Assembly (NCBI RefSeq): GCF_019334305.1
Contig: NZ_JAHWGH010000008.1
Location: forward strand, 248,001-312,000
DNA length: 64,000 nt
Reading direction: 5' to 3'
Origin: Rossellomorea orangium
GTDB lineage: Bacteria > Bacillota > Bacilli > Bacillales > Bacillaceae_B
This document shows positions 42,364-51,374 of this stretch, piece after piece. Position 1 is the first letter of the stretch; each line of letters opens with the position of its first letter. The notes under the pieces were generated by a model that did no database searches, was not told the DNA's origin, and saw only the letters and a list, made by a program, of their open reading frames with translations. The translations under genes and the position numbers were made by a program.

Positions 42364-43959
42364 TCATTCCGGCTGGTTATTTGCTTCAGGGTCTGGAGTA
42401 AAATTTGGTGTGAAACCTTTGTATTTCACCATATTGACCATTCCAGCACTTGCATGATGAAGATCGTGACAATGGAATAGCCAGTTTCCGGGGTTATCTG
42501 CCTTAAATGCCACTACGTATTCATCTCCGGGCTTTAAATTTATTGTATCTTTCCAAATGGGTGAACCTTCTATTGGTTTACCGTTTTTACTCAATACTTG
42601 AAAAAAGTGTCCGTGTAGATGCATGGGGTGGTCATCACTTTTCGAATTGTTCGTCAATGTAACTTTTACAAGGTCGTTTTCATTTACCTTGATATTTTCT
42701 GTATTAGGAAATGTTTTATCATTGATTGTATAGGCCATTCCTTCGTGGTTCATTGCGGTATTCAAATCCATTGTATATTCGACATCATATTGTTGATCAA
42801 GGCTGAACTTAGTCTCCTCAGGTTCCCCGTACGATGTAAAGTTAAATTCCGGCAATTTTTGAGCTTGATTTGACTTATCTACGCTGGTCTCTGCACCTTC
42901 ATATTTTATTAGAGTCTTCATTCCTTTTGTGCCTTCCATTTCACCATGACATTCGAGGAACCACTCACCAGGATTGTCTGCAGTGAATTCGATATCATAG
43001 CGTTCACCTGGAGCGATGGAGACAACTTCGTCTTTAAGTTTCTGTGGATTCGTTATTTCCTGACCGTCAATTGCGACTACTTTATAATCATGTCCATGTA
43101 AATGTATCTTGTGGGACATAAAGCCAACGTTCACAAGGCGAAGTCGAACCTTTTCTCCTTCCTTGACTTTGAATGGTTCTATTGCTTCCCCACTTTTACC
43201 GTTTATGGAGAATACATCGTACTCACTCATATCATGACCCATAGAATTTCCCTCATCGTTCTCCATTTTTTCAGAGTCTTCGTTCTGACTCCCTTCTGAA
43301 TTCATTTTTTCATGGTCCATGCCTTCCATCTCATCCATACCCGAGTTCTTTTCTTCGCTTATCCATTCATCGAGCATGAGCGTATAATCTCTGTCATAGC
43401 TGACTTCCTTTGGCTCGACAATTAAAGATCCATATAGCCCTTTATCCATTTGTTCGACTGCATTTTGATGAGTATGGTACATATAGGTACCTGCATCTTC
43501 AGGAGTGAATTCATATTGGAAAGTTTCTCCGGGTTGAACGGCATTCTGAGTAACCCCTGGGATACCATCCATGTCATTAGGAACAGTAATTCCATGCCAG
43601 TGAATAGTAACTGGGACATTTAATTCATTCTTTAAATTAATTTTTACTTTTTCCCCTTGTTTGACTCGAAGTTGTGAACCTGGAACTGATCCGTTAAAGG
43701 TTAATGCGTTAACGCTGGTTGTAGGAGTTAGTTGATGGATTCCTTCTTTTGCAGTGATTGTAAATTCGTTACCTGTCAATGTTTCTGTATCGACTGTTTT
43801 TACTCCATCTGATTGATCGTCAGAATTTGTTGAACTTTGTTTGGCGTTATCATTGGAACCACTATGGTCCATACTGCCCAAGTCGTTTTCTTGTGAAGAG
43901 CAGGCAGCTAACACGATTGTGAAAAATAGGAAAAAACTAAATAAAATTAACCTTTTCAT
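42364..43959 (-). CDS. Lipoprotein multicopper oxidase 1 with Met-rich insert
   Basis: The 531-residue lipoprotein (LAACSS, Cys20) has three cupredoxin domains with all copper motifs: HWHG (120-123), HTHQ (162-165), HPMHLHGH near 446 and HCHDLHHASAGM near 500, giving a type 1 site with Met ligand. An insert after domain 1 (about 203-247) is rich in Met, Glu and Asp (GMDEMEGMDHEKM), as in CueO/CopA-type oxidases that oxidise Cu(I). It probably oxidises Cu(I) to Cu(II) outside the membrane. RBS GGAGGTAACGAG. Confidence 0.88.
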   Translation of the reverse strand: MKRLILFSFFLFFTIVLAACSSQENDLGSMDHSGSNDNAKQSSTNSDDQSDGVKTVDTETLTGNEFTITAKEGIHQLTPTTSVNALTFNGSVPGSQLRVKQGEKVKINLKNELNVPVTIHWHGITVPNDMDGIPGVTQNAVQPGETFQYEFTPEDAGTYMYHTHQNAVEQMDKGLYGSLIVEPKEVSYDRDYTLMLDEWISEEKNSGMDEMEGMDHEKMNSEGSQNEDSEKMENDEGNSMGHDMSEYDVFSINGKSGEAIEPFKVKEGEKVRLRLVNVGFMSHKIHLHGHDYKVVAIDGQEITNPQKLKDEVVSIAPGERYDIEFTADNPGEWFLECHGEMEGTKGMKTLIKYEGAETSVDKSNQAQKLPEFNFTSYGEPEETKFSLDQQYDVEYTMDLNTAMNHEGMAYTINDKTFPNTENIKVNENDLVKVTLTNNSKSDDHPMHLHGHFFQVLSKNGKPIEGSPIWKDTINLKPGDEYVVAFKADNPGNWLFHCHDLHHASAGMVNMVKYKGFTPNFTPDPEANNQPE

Positions 43960-44130
43960 CTCGTTACCTCCATAAAAGTTATAACTTTAGGTTAATGAAA
44001 ATAAATGCAAAACTTATGAAATTAGATGTATGTTAAAAAAAGTTCACAATTATATAAAAAAGTGTCTCATTTCATATTTTCTCCTTATTTATCAGATAAA
44101 CTATCCTATTAAAAGGAGGTATGTTTTACA

Positions 44131-44955
44131 GTGGAGGACATAAACACGATAGACCGTATAGCAATAGAAGTTGGACCCTTTACTGTTTACTGGTACGGAG
44201 TAATTATAGGGTTAGGTATACTGATAGGGTTCTTGCTGGTTACTAAAGAGTCCAGAAAGACAGGTCTGGACCAAGACGTATTTCCGGATCTTTTGATTTG
44301 GGCTATTCCTACTTCCATTCTTTTTGCAAGAATCTATTATGTTAGTTTTGAATGGGAATACTATAAAGAAAATCCATTGAATATTATTGCTGTCTGGGAA
44401 GGCGGAATAGCCATTCATGGTGCGTTGATTGGGGCGGTATTAACCACAATTATTTACTGTTATAAAAAAGGCATATCTTTTTGGAAAGTCGCCGATATTG
44501 CTGCACCGAGTTTGATCTTGGCTCAATCTATTGGACGGTGGGGTAATTTCATCAATCAGGAGGCTCATGGAACTCAAGTGAGCAGGGAGTTTCTAGAATC
44601 AATGTTCCTGCCTGACTTTATAGTCGATCAGATGTTCATCGAGGGTAATTATTATCATCCGACATTTCTTTATGAATCAATGTGGAATTTGTTGGGTTTT
44701 GTTGTATTGATCACTATTAGAAGAAAGTTCACAAAATTAAAGCAGGGAGATGTGTTCCTCACTTACCTGATTTGGTATTCCACGGGCAGATTTTTTGTTG
44801 AAGGAATGAGGACAGACAGTCTAATGCTTACAGACAGTATTCGAGTCGCTCAATTGATTTCGTTGCTCATTATTGGCATAGCTATTTTTCTGATGAATTA
44901 CCGTAGAAAGAAGTATAGACTTGAATCCTATCTTCACAACTACCGGAGGCACTAA
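44131..44955 (+). CDS. lgt: Lgt, prolipoprotein diacylglyceryl transferase (accessory copy)
   Basis: The 274-residue polytopic enzyme has the Lgt signature [15 protein letters not shown] and the HPTFLYES and [12 protein letters not shown] motifs. It transfers diacylglycerol to lipobox Cys of exported lipoproteins. Several lipoproteins of this island (two oxidase-related ones, SCO, DUF1541) need it. A second lgt is a repeated feature of copper islands in Firmicutes. GTG start, RBS AAAGGAGGT. The stop overlaps the start of a new 53-residue gene. Confidence 0.92.
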   Translation: MEDINTIDRIAIEVGPFTVYWYGVIIGLGILIGFLLVTKESRKTGLDQDVFPDLLIWAIPTSILFARIYYVSFEWEYYKENPLNIIAVWEGGIAIHGALIGAVLTTIIYCYKKGISFWKVADIAAPSLILAQSIGRWGNFINQEAHGTQVSREFLESMFLPDFIVDQMFIEGNYYHPTFLYESMWNLLGFVVLITIRRKFTKLKQGDVFLTYLIWYSTGRFFVEGMRTDSLMLTDSIRVAQLISLLIIGIAIFLMNYRRKKYRLESYLHNYRRH

Positions 44956-45116
44956 TGATTTGCATGTTCAACGGATGTGCAGCATTGAAATTTTGTGATG
45001 CACGTGCTTCTGAAAGTGAAAATGCTAAAGTATGCAGTCAGTATCAGGTGCATACCAATGGCAGCATAATTACAATTATTAAACTTATTATGAAGCATAA
45101 CAGTCATGCAATTTGA
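44955..45116 (+). CDS. 53-residue Cys-containing protein coupled to lgt
   Basis: The ATG at 44955 overlaps the lgt stop as TAATG and has CCGGAGGCACTA at ideal distance. The peptide has four Cys (3, 8, 14, 27) in the first half ([19 protein letters not shown]), then a hydrophobic segment (SIITIIKLIMK), and ends HNSHAI. The stop lies inside the terminator hairpin. Cys spacing suggests metal or Fe-S binding; the hydrophobic part suggests membrane contact. No family recognised. Confidence 0.6.
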   Translation: MICMFNGCAALKFCDARASESENAKVCSQYQVHTNGSIITIIKLIMKHNSHAI

Positions 45117-45131
45117 CTGTTATGCTTTTTT
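45095..45131 (+). terminator. lgt operon terminator
   Basis: GCATAACAGTCA (45095-45106) pairs with TGACTGTTATGC (45114-45125) followed by TTTTTTG. The hairpin contains the end of the 53-residue gene. Confidence 0.8.
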
Positions 45132-45164
45132 GTTAATAGTAAAGGTATGGATTTTCATGAATTC

Positions 45165-45196
45165 TGCATATTTTTGGGGCATTACTAATTGAAAGA
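45165..45196 (+). promoter_or_regulatory. Motif shared with the DUF1541 gene upstream region
   Basis: TGCATATTTTTGGGG (45165-45179) followed by TACTAATTGAAAG (45183-45195) parallels TGCATATCTCCAGGG and TTTTAATGAAAC at 51323-51355. The spacing to the RBS is also similar. Candidate binding site of the nearby two-component regulator; inference only. Confidence 0.35.
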
Positions 45197-45221
45197 TTGT
45201 TTATGAAGGAGGAATATTTGG

Positions 45222-47264
45222 ATGAATCATCAAAATTCACATGATCATCATCAGCACCGAGAGTCTCACGGAGAACCAGGGATGAAAAGTGAACATGTAC
45301 ACGGGGAGCAGGAAGATCATGCTTCTCATCATGCCCATATGGTTGATGACTTTAAACGAAGGTTCTATATTTCGCTCATCATCACTATTCCTATACTGAT
45401 TTTCTCACCTATGATTCAGGAATTCTTAGGGATAGATTTAAGATTTACTGGCGATATGTATATTTTATTCGGTCTTGCTACGTTTATATTCTTTTATGGT
45501 GGATGGCCATTTCTTGAAGGGTCCTGGAAAGAGTTAAAGCGAAAAGAACCGGGAATGATGACACTGATTGCTTTGGCCATAACCGTAGCCTATGTCTATA
45601 GTTCGCTTACGGTATTTGGTCTTTCCGGAAAAAACTTCTTCTGGGAGTTGGCAACGTTGATTGACATCATGCTCCTTGGCCACTGGATTGAAATGAAATC
45701 GGTCATGGGTGCTTCACGTGCATTGGAGGAGTTAGTGAAGTTAATGCCGTCAGAGGCTCACCTCGTCGATGAAGAAGGAAATGTAAAAGATGTTCCGACT
45801 TCAGAATTGAAACAGGGGAACAAGGTTCTGATTAAGCCAGGGGAAAAAGTACCGGTCGATGGAACGATCATTAAAGGAGAATCCACACTTGATGAGTCAA
45901 TGTTAACAGGGGAATCAGTGCCTGTTGAAAAATTCAAGGAAGATCAAGTCATTGGCGGTTCAATCAATGGTGAAGGCTCTTTGACAGTTTCAGTGGAGAA
46001 AACAGGGGAAGACAGTTATCTCTCACAGGTCGTGACGATGGTGAAAGAAGCACAGGAATCAAAGTCAAGAACACAAGACTTATCAAACCGTGCAGCTAAA
46101 TGGTTGTTTTATATAGCTCTTTTAGCGGGCATCATTACAATGGCAGTGTGGCTGTTAATAGGGGAAAGTTTTGTTTACGCATTGGAAAGAATGGTAACAG
46201 TCATGGTTATTGCCTGTCCGCACGCATTGGGGCTGGCTGCTCCACTCGTAGTCGCAAGATCGACGGCTATTGCTGCGAAGAGGGGGCTGTTAATTCGAGA
46301 TCGTGCTAGCTTTGAAGGGGCAAGAATCCTTGATGCAATTGTATTCGACAAAACTGGAACGTTGACAGAAGGTAAGTTTGGTATCACTGATATACAATTG
46401 GTTGAAAGTTCGGAAGAAGAAGTTATAAGGCTCGCTGCCTCATTGGAAGCCCAGTCAGAGCACCCAATTGCAAGAGGAATTTTCGAGGAAGCTGAAAAAC
46501 GTTCAATTAAGTTATCAGAACCGGAAAACTTCCAATCCATTACAGGTAAGGGCCTTAAAGGGACCATTAATGGCAAGAGCGTAATGGTGGTCAGTCCTGG
46601 TTATATGGCTGAAGAGAAGATTTCCTATGATAAAGATATTTATGAAAAACTATCCGGTGAAGGGAAAACTGTAGTGTTTGTACTTGTTGAGGGAGAATTA
46701 ACTGCCATGATTGCTCTGGCGGATAAGGTGAGGGACAGCTCGAAGGAAGCCATGAAACGGTTAAAAGAACTTAACATCCGTGCAATGATGCTGACAGGAG
46801 ACAACAAGCAGGTGGCCAACTGGGTGGCGAATAGCTTAGATCTTGATGAGGTTTATGCAGAAGTGTTGCCTCACCAAAAAGCTGATAAGATCAAGGAGGT
46901 GAAAAAAGAAGGTCTGAGAGTAGCAATGACAGGTGACGGTGTAAATGATGCACCGGCTCTTGCAAACGCCGACCTTGGTATAGCGGTGGGAGCAGGTACT
47001 GATGTGGCAATGGAAACAGCGGATGTTATTTTGGTAAAGAGTAATCCGAATGATGTTGTGTCCATTATTTCATTATCGAAAGCAACGTATCGGAAGATGA
47101 TTCAAAACTTATGGTGGGCTGCCGGCTATAACATTGTAGCCATTCCGCTGGCAGCTGGAGTACTGTACAATGCAGGAATTGTACTGAGTCCGGCAATTGG
47201 AGCGGTACTAATGTCACTCAGTACCGTGATAGTAGCTATTAATGCACGTTTATTGAAAGTTTAA
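45222..47264 (+). CDS. copB: CopB-type P1B-ATPase with CPH motif
   Basis: The 680-residue ATPase has no HMA but a His-rich N-terminus (residues 1-40, for example HQNSHDHHQHRESHGE). The membrane site is CPH (332-334) instead of CPC, which defines the P1B-3 (CopB) group; DKTGT (Asp376), TGES (229-232), SEHPIA and TGDGVNDAP are present. CopB proteins export copper (or silver), with Enterococcus CopB as the model. It complements the CPC-type CopA at 38480. RBS AAGGAGGAATATTTGG. Confidence 0.92.
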   Translation: MNHQNSHDHHQHRESHGEPGMKSEHVHGEQEDHASHHAHMVDDFKRRFYISLIITIPILIFSPMIQEFLGIDLRFTGDMYILFGLATFIFFYGGWPFLEGSWKELKRKEPGMMTLIALAITVAYVYSSLTVFGLSGKNFFWELATLIDIMLLGHWIEMKSVMGASRALEELVKLMPSEAHLVDEEGNVKDVPTSELKQGNKVLIKPGEKVPVDGTIIKGESTLDESMLTGESVPVEKFKEDQVIGGSINGEGSLTVSVEKTGEDSYLSQVVTMVKEAQESKSRTQDLSNRAAKWLFYIALLAGIITMAVWLLIGESFVYALERMVTVMVIACPHALGLAAPLVVARSTAIAAKRGLLIRDRASFEGARILDAIVFDKTGTLTEGKFGITDIQLVESSEEEVIRLAASLEAQSEHPIARGIFEEAEKRSIKLSEPENFQSITGKGLKGTINGKSVMVVSPGYMAEEKISYDKDIYEKLSGEGKTVVFVLVEGELTAMIALADKVRDSSKEAMKRLKELNIRAMMLTGDNKQVANWVANSLDLDEVYAEVLPHQKADKIKEVKKEGLRVAMTGDGVNDAPALANADLGIAVGAGTDVAMETADVILVKSNPNDVVSIISLSKATYRKMIQNLWWAAGYNIVAIPLAAGVLYNAGIVLSPAIGAVLMSLSTVIVAINARLLKV

Positions 47265-47336
47265 GGTTTTTTTGAGTAACGCGCAGGTGACTCACTTGAG
47301 GAACACTCTAAGAAATTTAACAGCATAGATCACAAT

Positions 47337-47374
47337 ATAGTAAAAGAGCATCTCTTTCGATGCTCTTTTACTAT
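47337..47374. terminator. Bidirectional 16-bp hairpin after copB
   Basis: ATAGTAAAAGAGCATC (47337-47352) and its exact complement (47359-47374) with a 6-nt loop separate convergent genes. Confidence 0.8.
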
Positions 47375-47444
47375 ATATGCATTTGAAAATGAAATTTACA
47401 TATATCATATACTTTCTCATGAGAATTTCTTTTTAATTGTTGGT

Positions 47445-48179
47445 TTACAAACTCCAATACGTGAGCGTATCAAAAACTCCAAGGATAACTAAGGCTACCC
47501 CAGAAAACTTCTGAACCAAGGAACCTACCTTTCTGCTTTTCTTAATCAACGATCCATCAAGTTCCAAAAAGCTAATCATGAATAGAATAATTAAAAGTGG
47601 AATAGATGTAGCGATTCCAAACAATGACGGTAGTATAAAGCCTGAAGGAGAAGAAATGGCAACTGGCATTAGGGTTACAAAGAATAAAATAAACATAGTT
47701 GGACAAAAAGCAACTGAAAAACTGATTCCCATCCAAAGCGATCCCCATTTCCCCTCTTTAAATGTAATTGGAATCCAACTTGATAGTTTATTAATGAAAC
47801 GCAACTTGAAGAAGCCTAATAAAAATAAACCAATAAAAATAATCATGGGACCTATAACCTTCCGGAATGCAGAGAAAAAAATAGTGCTATTAGATCTGAA
47901 ATCATTTCCAATCCACCAAAATAATAGACCAAGCAAAGAGAATGCAATGACTTTTCCGGCTATGAAAAAAAGTACTTCTGTCCACTTCATTTTAGACTGG
48001 ATACTGCTGGTTCCATAAATCGTAATAGCGCTGATATTTGTAGTGAGCTGACAGGGCGCGAGTGAACCGATTAAACCTAAGATTAATGCAACTAAAATAG
48101 GAAAATCCATTAAACTGTCCACCATATTATAAAACGGGAGACTTAATGTATTACTGATTCTAGTTAATATTTCATACAT
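47445..48179 (-). CDS. DsbD/CcdA-like transmembrane protein
   Basis: The 244-residue protein has about six helices and one Cys in each half at CcdA-like positions: GSLAPCQLTTN (first) and SVAFCPTMFIL (second). This is the DsbD_2/CcdA pattern of electron carriers across the membrane. It differs strongly from the CcdA at 5259 and might move reducing power or metal to the extracytoplasmic copper proteins around it. It is followed on the minus strand by the hairpin at 47337 and preceded by a propeller lipoprotein gene. Confidence 0.65.
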   Translation of the reverse strand: MYEILTRISNTLSLPFYNMVDSLMDFPILVALILGLIGSLAPCQLTTNISAITIYGTSSIQSKMKWTEVLFFIAGKVIAFSLLGLLFWWIGNDFRSNSTIFFSAFRKVIGPMIIFIGLFLLGFFKLRFINKLSSWIPITFKEGKWGSLWMGISFSVAFCPTMFILFFVTLMPVAISSPSGFILPSLFGIATSIPLLIILFMISFLELDGSLIKKSRKVGSLVQKFSGVALVILGVFDTLTYWSL

Positions 48180-48204
48180 ACTTACACAACCTTACTCATT
48201 ATTT

Positions 48205-49122
48205 TCACTCAGGTTTTCCACTGTCCATAATTTCAGTCCAGTTCTTGCCGTCGTCAGACGTACGGTAGATATCATTTTTGTATGTTACTATCGTCATTTC
48301 TGACTGATTCTTTGGATTTTGTGCTATGAACATGATAGGATTATCGTTATTTATTGAAGGTAACGGTAATTCTACTTCTTCAAGTGATTCCAAGTTAAAT
48401 TGAATCAATCTGATACTATCTTCTCCTAAACTCGAATATACCCCGGTTTTATCGTTTAATAATACACTAGTAACCGGTGTTCCTTGCCTTATTGGTGAAA
48501 AGGTATCACCCCCGTCTTCAGAGAAAAAGATCCCTTCCTGACTATTTATAGCCAACAGATTTTTTTTATCAGGGTGGGCGGCAAGTCCAATTAACTTAGC
48601 AGGATCGATTCCTGACATTTTTCTCTTGTTCCAGTTTTTCCCTTCATCGCTTGAAGAATAAAGGCCTGTTTCCAATGTAGAATTAGGTTCTTGGTTTATG
48701 ACAAACAACTGACCGGATTCATATCCTGCAGAAAGATAATGAAAGTCAGTTTCCCCATAGAATGCCAGCTTGTCTATAGATTTCCCTTGATCAGTACTCT
48801 TAATGATTCCCAATGGGTTCTTCAAGTCAGAACCATTCTCAGGATGCCCGCTGGAATAAAACCCGCCTTTATATGGAGAGAATCCCATGTAATCATGTTT
48901 ATTGCGATTAGCCTCTGTCCATTTGTTCTCATCATATTTATAGAGTCCGTTGTGAGTGGCTATAAAAAAAACATCGTCATTATTTGGATATCCTGCACCA
49001 TGTAGGTGTTCGACATTTTCTGATTCTGGACTTACGAACTTATATTCTTGTGCTGTGGAGGAACATCCGGTTATTAGTAATCCAGATCCAATTAATATAC
49101 CAATTGCTTTATTAAGTTTCAT
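48205..49122 (-). CDS. Propeller-type lipoprotein (F510_1955-like)
   Basis: The 305-residue lipoprotein (LLITGCSS, Cys20) has repeated Asp-box/BNR-like motifs, SSDEGKNWNKR, SEDGGDTFSP and TSDDGKNWTE, each one blade of a beta-propeller, and VEHLHGAGY near the N-terminus. Such proteins are called glycosyl-hydrolase-like but the function is unproven; I see no catalytic residues. Repeated occurrence beside copper genes suggests a copper-binding or envelope role. It is 25 nt from the DsbD-like gene, so likely co-transcribed. Confidence 0.65.
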   Translation of the reverse strand: MKLNKAIGILIGSGLLITGCSSTAQEYKFVSPESENVEHLHGAGYPNNDDVFFIATHNGLYKYDENKWTEANRNKHDYMGFSPYKGGFYSSGHPENGSDLKNPLGIIKSTDQGKSIDKLAFYGETDFHYLSAGYESGQLFVINQEPNSTLETGLYSSSDEGKNWNKRKMSGIDPAKLIGLAAHPDKKNLLAINSQEGIFFSEDGGDTFSPIRQGTPVTSVLLNDKTGVYSSLGEDSIRLIQFNLESLEEVELPLPSINNDNPIMFIAQNPKNQSEMTIVTYKNDIYRTSDDGKNWTEIMDSGKPE

Positions 49123-49149
49123 ATAATTTTCTCCTGCCTTCTTGTTTAT

Positions 49150-49836
49150 TTATACTTTCCACTGATAACCAAATCCCCAAATGGTGGTCAAGTGATTTTC
49201 AATTGGAAAGTGAGCGGATTTTAACTTGTCACGAAGATTCCGGATATGAGAATCTACCGTGCGGATTTCAGTTGCCGCATGATTATCCCATACCATCAAT
49301 AGAAGCTGCTGCCTTGTATACACTTGTTCCGGCTTTTTCATTAAAGCTTCCAGTAATTTAAATTCCTTTAAAGTAAGTGATATTTGTTTTTCATTATAAT
49401 TCAGCGTGAATGACTGATAATTTAAACTAAATCCCCCTCTGGTTAAGAGGTGTGAATTAGATGTTGGAAATTCATTTTTGTGCCTTCTCAATGCTGCTTT
49501 AATTTTGGCCAGGAGCACTTCTTCGTCAAATGGTTTTGTGAGATAATCGTCAGCTCCGAGTTCTAGGCCCCTGATAAGATCGGCTTTTGTGTCCCTTGCA
49601 GTAAGCATGATAATGGGGATTGACGAAAATGTCCTGATCTTTTCACATACTTCCCACCCGGACATCTCGGGCATCATGATATCAAGCAGCAGTAAATCAA
49701 ATTCTCCCTTCTTTAAGTGCTGGATGGCTTCATGACCGTTGTTAGTTTTAAGACATGAGTACCCATGCGGTTTGAGAAAAAGTTCAATGAGATTCAGCAT
49801 TCTCGCCTCATCATCTACAATAAGAATGTTTTTCAT
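49150..49836 (-). CDS. OmpR-family response regulator
   Basis: The 228-residue regulator has a receiver domain with phospho-acceptor Asp in LLLLDIMMPEMSG, the Thr (LTARD) and Lys (TKPFD) switch residues, and a winged-helix DNA-binding domain with HIRNLRDKL. It starts at the histidine kinase stop (TAATG). By position it probably controls copper envelope genes nearby (oxidase, CopB, DUF1541), but no target is proven. Confidence 0.88.
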   Translation of the reverse strand: MKNILIVDDEARMLNLIELFLKPHGYSCLKTNNGHEAIQHLKKGEFDLLLLDIMMPEMSGWEVCEKIRTFSSIPIIMLTARDTKADLIRGLELGADDYLTKPFDEEVLLAKIKAALRRHKNEFPTSNSHLLTRGGFSLNYQSFTLNYNEKQISLTLKEFKLLEALMKKPEQVYTRQQLLLMVWDNHAATEIRTVDSHIRNLRDKLKSAHFPIENHLTTIWGFGYQWKV

Positions 49837-51215
49837 TAAGAGCCCTCCTTGATAGGAATAATCAGCTGTATAATCGTTCCTTTTCCGATTGTACTCTTCA
49901 GTTGAATATCACCCCTGTGTGCTTCGACCAGCTCTTTTACAATTGATAGTCCAAGCCCTGATCCCCCATGTTCTCTTGAACGAGACTTTTCAACGCGATA
50001 TAAGCGGGTGAAAATTTTAGGAATTTCATCTTCAGGGATACCGATTCCTTCATCTTCAAGCGTGAAGATAGCATTCGTCGAGTCAGAGGTGACAGTAAGA
50101 GTAACCGTCGTACCTTTTTTTGAATACTTCTTAGCGTTATCCAGCAGATTCAAGAAAATTTGTTCCAACCTTATCGGGTCTGCGTGGATGACCATATCGA
50201 CTGTACAATAAAAATGTAATTGAATACTTTGATTAATAAAGGCCGGCTTTACCTTTGTATATAATCTATTTAAAAAAGGGCCAATTTCTAATGCTTCCTT
50301 GTAAATAGTAAAGGTATTTTCATCAAGCTTTGCAAGTTCAAATAGATTTTCCACTAGCTGGACAATGGTACCGGTCTCCTCCTCGATAATATGAAGATAT
50401 TCTTTTCGCTCCTGCTCCCCGATTTCTATTCTCTTTGCAATAGTAGTGTAGCCTTGTACGTACGTTAGAGGAGTTCTAAGTTCATGAGAGATACTTGCTA
50501 GAAATTCAGCTCTCTCTGCTTTTATTGTCTTTAAATCATCAGACAACTTTTGTATGGCTTGTGACAATTGGCCAATTTCATCATTTCCTGCTTGAGGAAG
50601 CATGACATCATAATCTCCTCTATTGATACTCTCGGTTGCAGCCTTCATTTTAATTAGTGGCCGGGTTAAAATCTTGGAAAGAATAAAGTGAATAATAATC
50701 ATTAGTGCTAAACTCAGCCAGCCTGCAATTAGAAAGTGAGAATTTAGTTCCTTGATTAGCTTTCTTAAAGGGCCAGTAGGTTTGAACATAAAGATATAGC
50801 CTTCCTGAGAACTTGCACGAAAAGAAGACACAGATACGATGTAATCGTCATTACGGTAGTCTTTTTTTAGCATGTTGCTATTGGGATAGGAAGCTACAAC
50901 AGCTTTCTCTATAACCCCTTCCATTTCAGCTGAAACCTTGTCCGAAGCAATAATCATGTTTTTTTGTTTGTCAGTAACAACAACGATTGCACTTGTTCTT
51001 GATTCCATCAGGGCTATATGCTGCAGGGTTTGCTGAGTGTAGTTATCCTCTAATATGTCGCGATGACTTTCACCTCTGGATTGAATGGAATTTATTTCTT
51101 CATCTATCCTACTGTTCACGATACTTTCGTGGAGAAAAATCAAGATGAAAACAACCAAAATAAATACTGCAATCGTGAAATATACCGTTAACTTGGTAGA
51201 TATCTTCATTATCAA
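49836..51215 (-). CDS. Sensor histidine kinase
   Basis: The 459-residue kinase has two membrane helices (about 11-32 and 164-188) around an extracellular sensor of about 130 residues, a HAMP region (LTRPLIKMKAATESI), the H box SHELRTPL, N box LLDNAKKYSK and G boxes EDEGIGIPEDE and HGGSGLGLS. It signals to the response regulator encoded by the next gene. The sensor lacks obvious Cys; a few Met and His could bind metal. The start could also be ATG 51209 (MKISTKL). Confidence 0.87.
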   Translation of the reverse strand: MIMKISTKLTVYFTIAVFILVVFILIFLHESIVNSRIDEEINSIQSRGESHRDILEDNYTQQTLQHIALMESRTSAIVVVTDKQKNMIIASDKVSAEMEGVIEKAVVASYPNSNMLKKDYRNDDYIVSVSSFRASSQEGYIFMFKPTGPLRKLIKELNSHFLIAGWLSLALMIIIHFILSKILTRPLIKMKAATESINRGDYDVMLPQAGNDEIGQLSQAIQKLSDDLKTIKAERAEFLASISHELRTPLTYVQGYTTIAKRIEIGEQERKEYLHIIEEETGTIVQLVENLFELAKLDENTFTIYKEALEIGPFLNRLYTKVKPAFINQSIQLHFYCTVDMVIHADPIRLEQIFLNLLDNAKKYSKKGTTVTLTVTSDSTNAIFTLEDEGIGIPEDEIPKIFTRLYRVEKSRSREHGGSGLGLSIVKELVEAHRGDIQLKSTIGKGTIIQLIIPIKEGS

Positions 51216-51322
51216 CCCTCAATTCTGAACTATTAATAAGTTTACATTTTAATTTTGAAGAAAGTGTGCAGTTAGTACAGGTAACTCAATTTTATAAATA
51301 GTTTTTGTTTCTACATATATTT

Positions 51323-51355
51323 TGCATATCTCCAGGGTAGAATTTTAATGAAACG
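51323..51355 (+). promoter_or_regulatory. Motif before the DUF1541 gene
   Basis: TGCATATCTCCAGGG (51323-51337), then TAGAAT (51338-51343, possible -10) and TTTTAATGAAAC. It resembles the region before copB (45165-45196). No clear -35, as in activator-dependent promoters. Confidence 0.4.
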
Positions 51356-51374
51356 TAATTAAGGAGGAGTCACC

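Noticed and set aside
43960..44130. Riboswitch or CsoR operator in the oxidase 1/lgt divergent region
   Set aside because: The region is AT-rich without a GGGTA/TACCC pair or a recognisable aptamer; only the two RBSs are clear.
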